Below are positions 52,258 to 61,984 of a stretch of DNA of 64,000 nucleotides, one piece after another. A program made the position numbers and the translations under genes. The stretch's first letter is position 1; each line of letters starts with the position of its first letter. The stretch is from Candidatus Competibacteraceae bacterium (GTDB lineage: Bacteria > Pseudomonadota > Gammaproteobacteria > Competibacterales > Competibacteraceae), in contig JADJPA010000002.1 of NCBI GenBank assembly GCA_016713505.1, positions 405,756-469,755 on the forward strand, read 5' to 3'. The notes under the pieces were generated by a model. It was given only the letters and a program-made list of their open reading frames with translations. It was not told the DNA's origin and did not search any database.

Positions 52258-52671
52258 CGATTTCAGCAGACAGCGCGCGGCGCCAGCAGCCGTTCGGTTT
52301 GACCGATAGCGGTTTGCATTGGAACGTTTTTAGGCCGCGCTCGTCTCGCTGTCCCCCGCCGTCACCTCCAAATCTTCCCGCGGTTGCCCGCCGGCATCTC
52401 GTCCAGTCCGGCGTCGCCATCCATCGGGCGCACCCGCGCCCTCTCGCCACCCGCCGCCGCGATCGTTTTCAGTAGAATTTTTATGAGAAGTTGAGCTTCG
52501 CGCCGGACGAAATCACGCTTTCCCGCGATAGCGATGGCGACCGTTAATATTCAGGATCGTCTCATGGAACATGATGCAGAATTGCCGCGCTGGTTGGCGC
52601 AAGAACGGGGCGCGCTTTTTGACGGGTCCGGCTGAAAACGGCCGGTTGATCGGGATGAAAGGAGCGAAGAT
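52258..52671. other. Intergenic region before the efflux operon
   Basis: About 414 bp with no recognised gene. A 33-codon frame at 52534-52635 is probably chance. The TTG start at 52672 is preceded by AAAGGAGCGAAGAT, so this stretch carries the operon's promoter, not identified. Confidence 0.4.
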
Positions 52672-54183
52672 TTGAAAACAAGCGAACATCGCTCGACGGC
52701 AAACCATGCCGTGTCGTGGCGGTGGGGCATCAGGCTGGCTGGCAAGTGTGTCGCATTGCAGGCGGCGGCTGGTTTGCTGGCGGGTTGTGCGGCGGTCGGA
52801 TCCGACTACATCGCACCCGATTCAGCGGCTCCAGCGAGCTGGCAAGGCGCGGTGGCGGCGCGGGTCGTGGTCGCGCCCGCCTCGCCCACGGAGCTAGCGA
52901 GCTGGTGGCGGCAACTGAATGATCCGGCCTTGAGTGGGCTGATCGAACAGGCGCTGCGTGGCGGCCTCGATCTGCGCACCGCCCAGGCCAAATTGCGCGA
53001 AGCCCGCGCCCGGCGCGCGTTGGTCGGGGCCGACCGCTTTCCGATCATCACCGCGTCGGGCGCGGCCAGCGTCTCCAAAGGCAGCGCCGAAACCGGCACC
53101 GGCAAAACTCGCGAGCTATACAACGCCGGCTTCGATGCCAGTTGGGAGCCGGACGTGTTCGGCGGTTTGCGGCGCGTCGCGGAAGCCGCTCAAGCCGATC
53201 TGGAAGCCGCGGCGGAGAATCTCTACGCCGTGCAAGTGTCCTTGACCTCGGAAGTGGCGCTGAATTACGTCGAACTGCGCGCCTTTCAGGAACGGCTGAC
53301 TATCGCCAGGGCCAATGTCGCCTCGCAGTCCGAAACCTTGCAACTGGCGCGGTGGCGGGCGCAAGCCGGTCTGACTTCGACCTTGGACGTGGAACAGGCT
53401 CGCTCCAATCTGGCGCAGACCCGCGCCCAAATTCCGACGCTCGAAACCGGCTCGGCGGAAGCCCAACACCGGCTGGAAATCCTGCTCGGCCATACCCCCG
53501 GCGCGCTGGCGGGTCGATTGTCCGACATGACGGGCCTCCCGCAGCCGCCCGCACGGGTGACGGTGGCGATTCCGGCAAACACCCTGCGCCAGCGGCCGGA
53601 CGTGCGCGCCGCCGAACGGAAACTCGCGGCGGAAACCGCCCGGATTGGGGAGGCGGAGGCGGCGCGTTATCCCAGCTTCAACTTGAGCGGTTCGCTGCGT
53701 TTGGAGGCGCTCAGTCTCGGTGCGCTGGCGGGTGCTGATGCGCTGGCCCGCAGTGTGCTGGGCGGCGTCACGGGGCCGATTTTCGACGCCGGGCGCATCC
53801 GCCAGCAGATCGAGATTCAAACCGCCGTTCAGGAACAAGCGTTCGTCAGCTACCAATCAACGGTGCTGAATGCACTGTCGGAAGTCGAAAACGCGCTGGT
53901 CGCTTTAGCCAATACGCGGGAGCGGCAGCAGAATTTGCGCGAGGCCGTGCAAGCCGCCCAACAAGCGGCGACGCTGGCCCGGCAACGCTACAGCTCCGGC
54001 CTCATCGATTTTCAAACCGTGCTGGATACCGAGCGCAGCGTGTTGAGTCTTGAGGACAATCTCAAATCCAGTCAGGCCGAGCATCTTTCCGCCCTGATCC
54101 AGCTTTACAAGGCGCTGGGCGGCGGTTGGTCGCCGCCAGCCGCCCATCAGACCGCCGCATCGTTCAAAGGAAAACCCTCGTGA
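52672..54183 (+). CDS. NodT-family outer membrane efflux lipoprotein
   Basis: A 503-residue TolC-type protein with a TTG start after GGAGCG. A lipobox (AAAGLLAGC, Cys at about residue 42) anchors it to the outer membrane. The mature part shows the efflux-pump repeats: LASWWRQLNDPALSGLIEQA, LDLRTAQAKLREARARRALV, the second-half RQRPDVRAAERKLAAETARI, and RQQIEIQTAVQEQAFVSYQS. The trimeric channel connects an inner-membrane pump to the outside. Its stop overlaps the adaptor gene as GTGA, so the next three genes are one operon: channel, adaptor, ATPase, permease. Confidence 0.93.
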   Translation: MKTSEHRSTANHAVSWRWGIRLAGKCVALQAAAGLLAGCAAVGSDYIAPDSAAPASWQGAVAARVVVAPASPTELASWWRQLNDPALSGLIEQALRGGLDLRTAQAKLREARARRALVGADRFPIITASGAASVSKGSAETGTGKTRELYNAGFDASWEPDVFGGLRRVAEAAQADLEAAAENLYAVQVSLTSEVALNYVELRAFQERLTIARANVASQSETLQLARWRAQAGLTSTLDVEQARSNLAQTRAQIPTLETGSAEAQHRLEILLGHTPGALAGRLSDMTGLPQPPARVTVAIPANTLRQRPDVRAAERKLAAETARIGEAEAARYPSFNLSGSLRLEALSLGALAGADALARSVLGGVTGPIFDAGRIRQQIEIQTAVQEQAFVSYQSTVLNALSEVENALVALANTRERQQNLREAVQAAQQAATLARQRYSSGLIDFQTVLDTERSVLSLEDNLKSSQAEHLSALIQLYKALGGGWSPPAAHQTAASFKGKPS

Positions 54184-55490
54184 GTCCACCTGTCCAGCCC
54201 GACTCCGAACTGGCCAAGATCATCGGCGCGGAACCCGCCAAAAGCCGGGTCGGAGCGGCGCTGCGCTGGCTGCTCGCGCTTGCCGTGCTCGCCGCGCTGG
54301 CGGTCGGCGGCTACCGCTATTTTCAATCCCAAGCCGAGGCTCAAGCCGCGCCGCAGTATCAAACCGAAGCGCTCGGTCAGGGCAATCTGCGGGTCACGGT
54401 TTCGGCCACCGGCAAGCTGGCTTCGGTCAATGAAGTGGAGGTCGGCAGCGAGTTGTCCGGCACCATCGAAACCGTGCTGGTGGATTACAACGACCGGGTG
54501 AAGAAAGGCGAGGTGCTAGCCCGCCTCAACGTCGCCAAACTGAACGACCAGATCGCCAAGTCGAAAGCCGCCGTGGCCTCCGCCGAAGCCAAGGTGTTGC
54601 AAACCGTGGCGACGGTCAAGGAAACCCGCGCCAACCTCGGCCGGTTGCGGCAAGTCGCCAAACTGAGCGGCGGCAAAGTGCCCGCGCCCGCCGAACTGGA
54701 AACAGCGGAAGCGACGCTGGAACGGGCCATCGCCGATGAGGCCAGCGCGCGGGCGGCGGTGGAGGAAGCCCGAGCCAGCTTGCGCTCCAACGAAACCGAT
54801 CTCACCAAAGCCTCGATCCGTTCGCCCATCGACGGGGTAGTGCTGAAACGCTCGGCCGATCCCGGTCAGACTGTGGCCGCCTCTTTGCAAGCGCCGGTGC
54901 TGTTCACGCTGGCCGAAAATCTGGCGCGGATGGAATTGCAGGTGGACGTGGATGAAGCCGATGTCGGGCAGGTCAAGCCGGAGCAAACCGCCACCTTCAC
55001 CGTGGACGCCTATCCCACCCGGCGTTATCCGGCGCGGATTGATTTGGTGCGCTTCGGCGCGGAAACGGTGAATAACGTGGTGACGTATAAGACCATCCTC
55101 AAGGTTGACAACGACGATTTGAGCCTGCGCCCCGGCATGACCGCCACCGCCGAAATCGTCACCGCCGAACGGGAAAACGTGCTGCTGGCTCCCAACGCCG
55201 CGTTGCGTTTCACCCCGCCGCCGGACGACGCGCAGACCAGTCAGGGCGGTGGTTTGCTGTCCAGCCTGCTGCCGCGCCCGCCGCGCGGGATGGGTGGGGG
55301 ACGGCGCGGCGGCCGGGTAGCGTCCGACAAAAGAGGCGGCTTGCGCCAGATTTGGGTGTTGCGCGACGGTCAGCCGGTCGCGGTGCCGGTCACGGTCGGC
55401 AGTTCCGACGGCCGGGCGACCGAAGTGGCGGGCGAGGGGCTGGACGTGGGAACGCCGGTCATCACTGCTGTCTTGAGCGGCCCGAAATGA
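54180..55490 (+). CDS. MacA-like periplasmic adaptor protein
   Basis: A 436-residue membrane-fusion protein starting at GTG 54180. A single transmembrane helix (WLLALAVLAALAVGGYRYFQ) is followed by barrel-sandwich strands (LSGTIETVLVDYNDRVKKGE), a helical hairpin (about 110-190, with KAAVASAEAKVLQTVATVKE), and a beta-barrel (SPIDGVVLKRSADPGQTVAA). A Gly/Arg-rich insertion (RGMGGGRRGGRVASDKRGGL) near residue 365 is unusual. It links the permease to the outer-membrane channel. It overlaps the genes on both sides by 4 bp. Confidence 0.93.
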   Translation: MSPPVQPDSELAKIIGAEPAKSRVGAALRWLLALAVLAALAVGGYRYFQSQAEAQAAPQYQTEALGQGNLRVTVSATGKLASVNEVEVGSELSGTIETVLVDYNDRVKKGEVLARLNVAKLNDQIAKSKAAVASAEAKVLQTVATVKETRANLGRLRQVAKLSGGKVPAPAELETAEATLERAIADEASARAAVEEARASLRSNETDLTKASIRSPIDGVVLKRSADPGQTVAASLQAPVLFTLAENLARMELQVDVDEADVGQVKPEQTATFTVDAYPTRRYPARIDLVRFGAETVNNVVTYKTILKVDNDDLSLRPGMTATAEIVTAERENVLLAPNAALRFTPPPDDAQTSQGGGLLSSLLPRPPRGMGGGRRGGRVASDKRGGLRQIWVLRDGQPVAVPVTVGSSDGRATEVAGEGLDVGTPVITAVLSGPK

Positions 55491-56221
55491 GCGCGACGGC
55501 GGAAAGCGCCGCGCCGGACGACGGCCCGCCGCTGATCGAACTGCGGGGCGTGACTAAGGTTTACGGCCAGGGACAGGCTACGTTTCAAGCCTTGCGCGGG
55601 GTGGATTTACGCATCGAGCAGGGCGATTTCGTCGCGGTGATGGGGCCGAGCGGTTCCGGCAAATCCACCGCCATGAACATCCTCGGCTGTCTGGACAGCC
55701 CGACAGCGGGCGCGTATCGCTTTCGCGGGCTGCACGTCGAACGGCTGTCCCGCAACCAGCGCGCGCTGTTGCGGCGGCATTATCTGGGCTTCGTATTTCA
55801 GGGCTTCAATCTGCTGGCGCGGACGACGGCGCTGGAAAACGTCGAACTGCCGCTGGTGTATCGCGGTGAAGCGCGCGCTGCCCGCCACGCCAAGGCGCGG
55901 TCGGCATTGGAGGCGGTCGGCTTGCGACCGTGGGAAAAACACACGCCCGCCGAACTGTCCGGCGGCCAGCAACAGCGGGTCGCCATCGCCCGCGCCATTG
56001 TCACCGATCCCACCGTGCTGCTGGCCGACGAGCCGACCGGCAACCTCGACAGCCAGCGCAGCCACGAAATCATGGAGTTGCTGGTGGCGCTGAACCGCGA
56101 CCGGGGCATTACGGTGTTGATGGTCACCCACGAGCCGGACATGGCCCGCTACGCCAGGCGCGTCGTGCATTTTCGGGATGGCCAAGTCGAAGCCGACCAC
56201 CATAACGGAGCGCGCGCCTGA
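55487..56221 (+). CDS. MacB-type ABC transporter ATPase
   Basis: A 244-residue ABC ATPase beginning at ATG 55487, which overlaps the adaptor stop by ATGA. VMGPSGSGKSTAMNILGCLD is Walker A, SGGQQQRVAIARAI the signature, and VLLADEPTGNLDSQ Walker B, in the pattern of LolD/MacB ATPases that pair with FtsX-type permeases. It drives transport in the inner membrane and is translationally coupled to the permease, whose ATG shares the stop codon's A (TGATG). Confidence 0.95.
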   Translation: MSATAESAAPDDGPPLIELRGVTKVYGQGQATFQALRGVDLRIEQGDFVAVMGPSGSGKSTAMNILGCLDSPTAGAYRFRGLHVERLSRNQRALLRRHYLGFVFQGFNLLARTTALENVELPLVYRGEARAARHAKARSALEAVGLRPWEKHTPAELSGGQQQRVAIARAIVTDPTVLLADEPTGNLDSQRSHEIMELLVALNRDRGITVLMVTHEPDMARYARRVVHFRDGQVEADHHNGARA

Positions 56222-57429
56222 TGGTCTGGAGCAGCCTGTTACTCGCCCTGCGCGCGATCCGCCGCAACCTGCTGCGGTCGTTTCTGACCATCCTCGGCAT
56301 CGTGATCGGGGTCGGCGCGGTGATTACGATGGTGACGCTCGGCAACGGCGCGACCCGCGTGGTGGCCGATCAGATCGGCAGTTTGGGCAGCAATCTGATC
56401 ATCGTGCGGCCCGGCCAACAGCTTGGCCCGATGCGGGACGGCTCCGCCGCACCGCGCTTCAAGGTGGCCGACGCCGAGGCGATTGCCGGGCAACTCGGCG
56501 GCATCAAGGGCGTCGCGCCGGTCGCCACCCGCTCCGCGACGGTGGTGTATGGGGCCAACAACTGGGCCACCAACATCACCGGCAGCACCGAGCCGTATTT
56601 CGCGGTGGCAAACTGGCGGCTGGCGAGCGGGCGGCTGTTCACCGAAGGCGAGCAACGGGCGGGCAAGGCGGTGTGCGTGATCGGGGAAACCATCCGCAAG
56701 CAATTGTTCGGGCGGGAATCGCCGCTGGGCGGCCAGATGCGGGTCGGCAATTTTTCCTGCGAAATCATCGGTAATTTGGCGTCTAAGGGCCAATCGGCGA
56801 TGGGGACGGATCAGGATGATATCACCGTGATCCCGCTGCGCACCCTGCAACGGCGGCTGACCGGCAATCAGGATGTCAACACGCTGATGGTGTCGGCGCA
56901 AGACGGTGCCGACACCGATCGGGTCATGGCCGATCTGCGGCTGTTGCTGCGCGAGCGGCGCAAGCTGGCGGAGAACGCCGACGACAATTTTTCCATTCTC
57001 GACACCCGCCAGATCGCGGAAACCATGACCAACACCACCAAGGTCATGACCGGGTTGCTGGGCGCGGTGGCGGCGGTGAGCTTGCTGGTCGGCGGCATCG
57101 GCATCATGAACATCATGTTGGTGTCGGTGACCGAACGCACCCGCGAAATCGGCATCCGGTTGGCCATCGGCGCGCTGGAACGGGAAGTGCTGCTGCAATT
57201 TCTAGTCGAAGCCGTGGCGCTGTCGTCGCTGGGCGGCATCGTCGGCATCATGCTGGCGGCGTTGGCCTCGGTCGGCTTGGCGCAGGTGATGCGAGTGCCT
57301 TATTTATTCGACCCCAGCATCAACCTGCTGTCGTTCGGGTTTTCGGCGGCGATTGGCGTGGTGTTCGGTTATTTTCCGGCCCGCCGCGCGGCAAGGCTCG
57401 ATCCGATTGAGGCGCTGCGGCATGAGTGA
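56221..57429 (+). CDS. MacB-type ABC transporter permease
   Basis: A 402-residue inner-membrane protein with the MacB/FtsX layout: one N-terminal helix (LLRSFLTILGIVIGVGAVIT), a large periplasmic domain (about 45-280), and three C-terminal helices (GAVAAVSLLVGGIGIMNIML; LSSLGGIVGIMLAALASVGL; LLSFGFSAAIGVVFGYFPAR). The RTREIGIRLAIGALEREVLL coupling segment and the closing PARRAARLDPIEALRHE are classic. With the adaptor and channel it forms a MacAB-TolC-like exporter for a peptide, lipid or drug. Here ATPase and permease are separate, unlike fused E. coli MacB. Confidence 0.95.
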   Translation: MVWSSLLLALRAIRRNLLRSFLTILGIVIGVGAVITMVTLGNGATRVVADQIGSLGSNLIIVRPGQQLGPMRDGSAAPRFKVADAEAIAGQLGGIKGVAPVATRSATVVYGANNWATNITGSTEPYFAVANWRLASGRLFTEGEQRAGKAVCVIGETIRKQLFGRESPLGGQMRVGNFSCEIIGNLASKGQSAMGTDQDDITVIPLRTLQRRLTGNQDVNTLMVSAQDGADTDRVMADLRLLLRERRKLAENADDNFSILDTRQIAETMTNTTKVMTGLLGAVAAVSLLVGGIGIMNIMLVSVTERTREIGIRLAIGALEREVLLQFLVEAVALSSLGGIVGIMLAALASVGLAQVMRVPYLFDPSINLLSFGFSAAIGVVFGYFPARRAARLDPIEALRHE

Positions 57430-57502
57430 GGGCGAGGAAAATAGCGGCTACGAATTGTCCCAACATTGGGAGGCCTGTTTCCAGCAAACCACAAGCATTT
57501 TT

Positions 57503-58117
57503 TCACTTCCGAAGAGCCGGGTCGAGTAAGGGACTACCGCGCAGTACGGGATAGGGGTTGATCGGCCAACCTTGCCACCAGCGTTGCTTGGGGCCGAGCT
57601 TAAAAATAGCGAAATGCAAATGAGGTGCGTTGGGGTTGGCGTTGCCGGAACTGCCGACGTGGCCGATGGTTTGGCCCTGTGTGAGCTTCATCCCCTCGGT
57701 GATGCCATCCGCGTATCGGTCGAGGTGACCGTAGAAATAGAGGTATTGGTCGGTGGGATCGAACTGATAAAGGGTGATGCCGCCCGGCTTGCTGAGAAAC
57801 AGTTTGACGATCCGCCCGCCCTCCACCGCGACGACGGGCGTGCCTCGGTCCGCCGGGATATCCAGAGCCTCATGAACGCGGGCGCCGTCGTCACGCGGTT
57901 GAATAAAGGTGTCGGTTAGGTCTTTCGCTTGGACCCCCTGAACCGGAATAACCAGCCGCCGCGCTGTCAGATGGTCGCTATCGGCCTGTTGCTCGGTGGC
58001 TGAAACCGTCGTTGGCGCGGAAGGAGTGGCCGCCGTTTCGGAACCCCCCGCGCAAATGATCGCGGCGGCGATAAACGCCGTGCCAAGGATGAAATGGGCC
58101 GGTCCGCTCGGTTTCAT
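57503..58117 (-). CDS. Periplasmic M23 family peptidase
   Basis: A 204-residue protein with a hydrophobic N-terminal segment (HFILGTAFIAAAIICAGG) that fits a signal or lipoprotein-like anchor. The M23 domain (about 70-190) keeps the full zinc and catalytic set: VHEALDIPADRGTPV (HxxxD), YFYGHLDRYADG, and NAPHLHFAIFKLG (HxH). It should cleave peptidoglycan cross-bridges or act as an endopeptidase in the periplasm. ATG 58117 follows GGGAG. It sits alone on the minus strand between the two efflux operons and is likely unrelated to them. Confidence 0.88.
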   Translation of the reverse strand: MKPSGPAHFILGTAFIAAAIICAGGSETAATPSAPTTVSATEQQADSDHLTARRLVIPVQGVQAKDLTDTFIQPRDDGARVHEALDIPADRGTPVVAVEGGRIVKLFLSKPGGITLYQFDPTDQYLYFYGHLDRYADGITEGMKLTQGQTIGHVGSSGNANPNAPHLHFAIFKLGPKQRWWQGWPINPYPVLRGSPLLDPALRK

Positions 58118-58262
58118 CGGCGCTCCCGCCCCACAGCCGCCCATTGCATGAGCACTCCTGGAAGTGGCTTGATAAGGCAGGTCAAGGTTAAGTTTGCGGG
58201 CTTTCGCTGCAGCGAAGCCCGCGCCCAGCGGCTGGCGACGGTAAAACAGGTATCATGGCCGC

Positions 58263-59291
58263 ATGAAACGGCCCGGATTGTTTTGGACAATTATCGCGCT
58301 AGCCGCATTGGCGGGCGCGGGCGTTTTGGTGTGGCGACAGTTCGGGCCGGTGACCGTGGAAACCACCCAGCCGACCCGAGGCCCGGCGGTGCGAGCGGTC
58401 TACGCCACCGGCACCGTGGAGCCGACCGTGATGCTGCCGCTCGCGCCGCGCAATTCCGCCCGGTTGATGGAACTCAAGGCCGATGAAGGCGCGCAAGTCC
58501 GCGAAGGCCAGGAACTGGCCCGGCTGGAGGACGCCGACTTGCAGCGGTCGGTGGACGAACTCCAGGCGCGGGCTCAATTCGCCAAAATCCAATTCGACCG
58601 CGCCCAAACCCTGCTCGACAAAGGTTTAGGCACGGTGCTGGAACGCGACCGGGCGCGTTCGGACTGGCAAGCGGCGGAGGCGGCGGTGGCCCGCGCCCGC
58701 GCGCTGCGCGCCTTCATGACCCTCACCGCGCCGGCCGACGGTCAAATCCTACGCCGCGACGGCGAAATCGGCCAACTCATCCCCGCCAACCAGCCGATCT
58801 TTTATTTCGCCCGCCGGCAAGCGCTGCGGGTTGAAGCCGAGGTGGACGAGGAAGACATCAGCTTGGTGCAAGTCGGCCAGCGGGTGTTGGTCCGCGCGCC
58901 CGCGCTGCCGGATCGGGTCATCGACGGGCGGCTTGGGTCGATCACGCCGAAAGGCGATCCGGTCAGCCGCAGTTTCCGGGTGCGGATCGAACCCGCGGCC
59001 GACGCGCCGCTGCGCATCGGGATGACCGCCGAAGTCAACATCGTCGTGACCGAACGCGACAACGCCCTGCTGGTCCCGGCGACCGCCGTCGCCGACGGCC
59101 ACGTCTGGATCGCGCGCGACGGCCAGCTGCATCGCCAGCCGGTTCAAACCGGCATCAACAGCGAGAACCGCGTCGAAATTTTGTCGGGTCTGACCGACGC
59201 GGATCGCATCGTGGTCCGCCCGCCCGCCGGGCTGCAAGAAGGGCGGCGGGTGCGCGAAACCGCCGCCGGCGCGGCCGTTAAAGCCGGCTGA
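58263..59291 (+). CDS. HlyD-family efflux adaptor
   Basis: A 342-residue membrane-fusion protein. A single N-terminal helix (LFWTIIALAALAGAGVLVWR), lipoyl-type strands (APRNSARLMELKADEGAQVR), a short helical hairpin (about 95-140), and beta-barrel strands including AVDEEDISLVQVGQRVLVRA-like sequence and TAEVNIVVTERDNALLVPAT. It starts the second ABC exporter set: adaptor, permease, ATPase with overlapping or near-touching genes, as in DevBCA systems. No outer-membrane channel gene is included; the NodT protein of the first set could serve both, which is inference. Confidence 0.9.
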   Translation: MKRPGLFWTIIALAALAGAGVLVWRQFGPVTVETTQPTRGPAVRAVYATGTVEPTVMLPLAPRNSARLMELKADEGAQVREGQELARLEDADLQRSVDELQARAQFAKIQFDRAQTLLDKGLGTVLERDRARSDWQAAEAAVARARALRAFMTLTAPADGQILRRDGEIGQLIPANQPIFYFARRQALRVEAEVDEEDISLVQVGQRVLVRAPALPDRVIDGRLGSITPKGDPVSRSFRVRIEPAADAPLRIGMTAEVNIVVTERDNALLVPATAVADGHVWIARDGQLHRQPVQTGINSENRVEILSGLTDADRIVVRPPAGLQEGRRVRETAAGAAVKAG

Positions 59292-59294
59292 ACC

Positions 59295-60539
59295 GTGTCG
59301 ATCCAACTGGGTATCGCCGTCACCCACTTAGTTAACCGCAAGCGGCCGACGCTGGTGTCGCTGGTCGGCATCGTGCTCGGCGTGGCGTTTTTTCTGGCGG
59401 TATCCTCGCTGATGCGCGGCTCGGAACGGGATTTCATCAAGCGCCTGATCGACAACAGCCCGCACATCACGGTGTCGGATGAATACCGCGACCCGCGCGT
59501 CCAACCGGCGGCGGAGCGCTGGCCGGACGGCGCGGTCGAGGTGCGGCGGGTCAAGCCGCTGAACGAGGTGCGGGGCATTCGCGGCCACGCGCAAAAATTG
59601 ACCTTCATCGAATCGCTGCCGGGGTTGCGCGCCGCGCCGGTGCTGGTCGGTTCGGTGGTGCTGACCTTCGCCGGCCGCACCCAAGGCGTGACCGTGACCG
59701 GCGCGGTTCCCTCGCAGATGAAGCAGGTGTCGACCATCGAGGAAAAATTGATCGAAGGGTCGCTGGACGCGCTGGCGTCCAATGCCAACGGTTTGATCGT
59801 CGGGGTGGGGTTGGCCAAGAAATTCAGCCTGAGCATGGGCAGCGTGGTGAATGTCGCCTCGGCGGCGGGCGAGCTTCGCGCCTTGAAGATCGTCGGGATC
59901 TTCCGCACCGGCGGCGCCAGCTACGATGAGACCCAAACCTTCGTATCGCTCAAGCGGGCGCAAAGTTTGTTGGATCGCACCAACCGAATCAACCGCTTTA
60001 TCCTCCAGTTGGACGACCCTTATCGCGCGCGGGAGGTGGCCGCGCTGATCGAAGCGCGCACCGGCTACAAATCCGTGTCTTGGTTGGAAGCCTCGGAAGA
60101 TTTGATGAGCGTGCTGCTGGTGCGCAACATCATCATGTACAGCGTGGTGTCGGCGATTCTGGTGGTGGCGGCGTTCGGCATTTACAACACCATTTCGACC
60201 ATCGTGATGGAGAAGACCCACGACATCGCCATTTTGAAATCGATGGGTTTTCACGCCCGCGACGTGCGCCGGATTTTTCTGGCGGAAGGCGTGATGCTGG
60301 GCATGATCGGTAGCTTGATGGGGGTGCTGTTGGGCCTGGGCTTGATGAGCGTGCTGGGGCAGGTCAGCTTCAAGCCGCCCGGCGCGACCCAAGTGGTCAA
60401 TTTGCCGATTTATTGGGGCTACGAACAATATCTGCTGGCGGCCGGTTTCGCGCTGGCTTCGGCGGTGGGCGCGTCCTACCTGCCGGCCCGCAAGGCGGGT
60501 CGGGTGCAACCGGTGGCGATCCTGCGGGGCATGGGGTGA
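59295..60539 (+). CDS. DevC/MacB-like ABC transporter permease
   Basis: A 414-residue permease with a GTG start 3 bases after the adaptor stop. The first helix (LVSLVGIVLGVAFFLAVSSL), large extracytoplasmic domain and three last helices (IIMYSVVSAILVVAAFGIYN; AEGVMLGMIGSLMGVLLGLG; EQYLLAAGFALASAVGASYL) match the FtsX/MacB permease fold, with MEKTHDIAILKSMGFHARDV as the coupling element. It overlaps the ATPase gene by 4 bp (GTGA). Transport substrate unknown; systems of this type export glycolipids or peptides. Confidence 0.92.
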   Translation: MSIQLGIAVTHLVNRKRPTLVSLVGIVLGVAFFLAVSSLMRGSERDFIKRLIDNSPHITVSDEYRDPRVQPAAERWPDGAVEVRRVKPLNEVRGIRGHAQKLTFIESLPGLRAAPVLVGSVVLTFAGRTQGVTVTGAVPSQMKQVSTIEEKLIEGSLDALASNANGLIVGVGLAKKFSLSMGSVVNVASAAGELRALKIVGIFRTGGASYDETQTFVSLKRAQSLLDRTNRINRFILQLDDPYRAREVAALIEARTGYKSVSWLEASEDLMSVLLVRNIIMYSVVSAILVVAAFGIYNTISTIVMEKTHDIAILKSMGFHARDVRRIFLAEGVMLGMIGSLMGVLLGLGLMSVLGQVSFKPPGATQVVNLPIYWGYEQYLLAAGFALASAVGASYLPARKAGRVQPVAILRGMG

Positions 60540-61222
60540 GTCCCGTTCTGGCGGCGGAAGGCGTCGGACGGGTGTTGTCCGGCGAGGTGCCGGTCACGCT
60601 GGTGCAGGATGTCACGGTCGCGGTGGAGCGGGGCGAGTTCGCCGTGATCATGGGTCCGTCCGGCTCCGGTAAATCCTCTCTGCTGTATCTGCTCGGCTTG
60701 CTCGATACCCCGACCTCGGGCCGGGTGCTGCTCGAAGGTCAGGATACCTCCGGCTTCGGCGAGGACGATCTGGCGAGTACCCGCCTGCGAAAGCTCGGCT
60801 TCGTCTTTCAGTTTCACTTTCTGCTGGCCGAATTTTCGGTGCTGGACAACGTGCTGCTGCCGGTGCGGCGCTTGGGCGAACTGGCCGAGGACGCCGCCCG
60901 CCAGCGCGCCGAAACCTTGCTCGATCAACTGGGCCTGCGCGATCACTGGCACAAGCGGCCGCATCAGATTTCCGGCGGCCAACGCCAGCGGGCGGCCATC
61001 GCCCGCGCGTTGGCCAACGATCCGCCAGTGATCCTCGCCGACGAACCGACCGGCAATCTGGATACCCAATCCAGCGCGAACGTCCGGCAAATCCTGCACG
61101 ATCTGACCCGCGATTTCGGCAAAACCGTGATCGCTGTCACCCACGATCTGACTTTCGCCAAAGCCGCCGACCGGCAAATCGGCATCGTGGATGGGCGGAT
61201 CGATCCGCAGTGGCGGGCGTAG
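60536..61222 (+). CDS. ABC transporter ATPase (LolD/DevA-like)
   Basis: A 228-residue ABC ATPase from GTG 60536. It shows VIMGPSGSGKSSLLYLLGLL (Walker A), KLGFVFQFHFLLAEFSVLDN (Q-loop), ISGGQRQRAAIARALANDPP (signature) and VILADEPTGNLDTQSSANVR (Walker B). It is translationally coupled to the permease. A degraded relative of its 3' part lies 1.6 kb downstream (62834-62985). The direct repeat CACGATCTGA occurs twice in this gene (61097-61106 and 61142-61151), 45 bp apart; the relic has lost the DNA between them. Confidence 0.95.
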   Translation: MSPVLAAEGVGRVLSGEVPVTLVQDVTVAVERGEFAVIMGPSGSGKSSLLYLLGLLDTPTSGRVLLEGQDTSGFGEDDLASTRLRKLGFVFQFHFLLAEFSVLDNVLLPVRRLGELAEDAARQRAETLLDQLGLRDHWHKRPHQISGGQRQRAAIARALANDPPVILADEPTGNLDTQSSANVRQILHDLTRDFGKTVIAVTHDLTFAKAADRQIGIVDGRIDPQWRA

Positions 61223-61327
61223 CGGGCGGGAATACCTTTCCTATTTTGCCCTTTGCGGCTTATCCGTCCTTGTTAGCGCTATCGAATTTGAGAACCTATC
61301 CGAAAATTCTTATTCAGATGAAGCTGA

Positions 61328-61984
61328 TTAAACGCGGCTCTCTTCATCAAGAGAAGGATACAATTTTTTCAGCAGGATACGAAGAGAAGCAACCCAAATC
61401 ATAGCGACGCTAGAGGCGACTCTTTTTTCATAGACACGGACTAACCGACGATAGCGACTCAACCACGCCAGTGTTCTTTCGACAACCCAGCGACGGGGTA
61501 AAACGGTAAAGGCTTTCGCGGTTCTTTTCACGATTTCTAACTCACAAGCGAACGTGTCTTTCACCCAGGTGGCAAGTTCTTCGCCCTGATAAGCTTGATC
61601 GGCCCAGACCCGACGCACGGTGGATACGCTGTTAAACAGCGTCCTGAACAAGAGGTACGCCCCCTGACTGTCGTGGACGTTGGCGGCATGGACCCCCACG
61701 GCCAGAACACAACCGGTGGTATCGGTTACGATGAGATGTTTTCTACCCTTCACTTTCTTCCAGCCGTCAAAACCCGATTCCTCGGCGGATTCGGCCGTAC
61801 CCTTGACGCTTTGGCTGTCGATGATTCCCGCGCTCGGCTCCTCGGTTCGACCGTTTTTTTTCGGACCCTCCGGCGGACTTCCGCATTCACCCGCGCGAAG
61901 AAACCATTTGCCGACCATTTCGTATAATGGTAATTCACGGTCGTGCGGGGCGGAAAATCGTGTGGGAGATACGCCCACTGACAA
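61328..61984 (-). CDS. IS5-family transposase, OrfB part
   Basis: This frame carries the catalytic DDE core: GIIDSQSVKGTAESAEESGF (first Asp), VKGRKHLIVTDTTGCVLAVG, VRRVWADQAYQGEELATWVK (second Asp), and the end RWVVERTLAWLSRYRRLVRV (Glu). It is expressed as a fusion with OrfA by a -1 slip at A8 (61854-61861, minus strand). The first part of the frame upstream of the slip (61870-61984) is antisense to nothing but has no independent function. Intact by sequence. Confidence 0.85.
   Translation of the reverse strand: MSVGVSPTRFSAPHDRELPLYEMVGKWFLRAGECGSPPEGPKKNGRTEEPSAGIIDSQSVKGTAESAEESGFDGWKKVKGRKHLIVTDTTGCVLAVGVHAANVHDSQGAYLLFRTLFNSVSTVRRVWADQAYQGEELATWVKDTFACELEIVKRTAKAFTVLPRRWVVERTLAWLSRYRRLVRVYEKRVASSVAMIWVASLRILLKKLYPSLDEESRV

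Noticed and set aside
52534..52635. A 33-codon frame before the efflux operon
   Set aside because: Too short and featureless to support.
59328..60509. A 393-codon frame antisense to the second permease gene
   Set aside because: A His/Gln/Arg-rich shadow with no domain; the plus strand is a clear FtsX-type permease.
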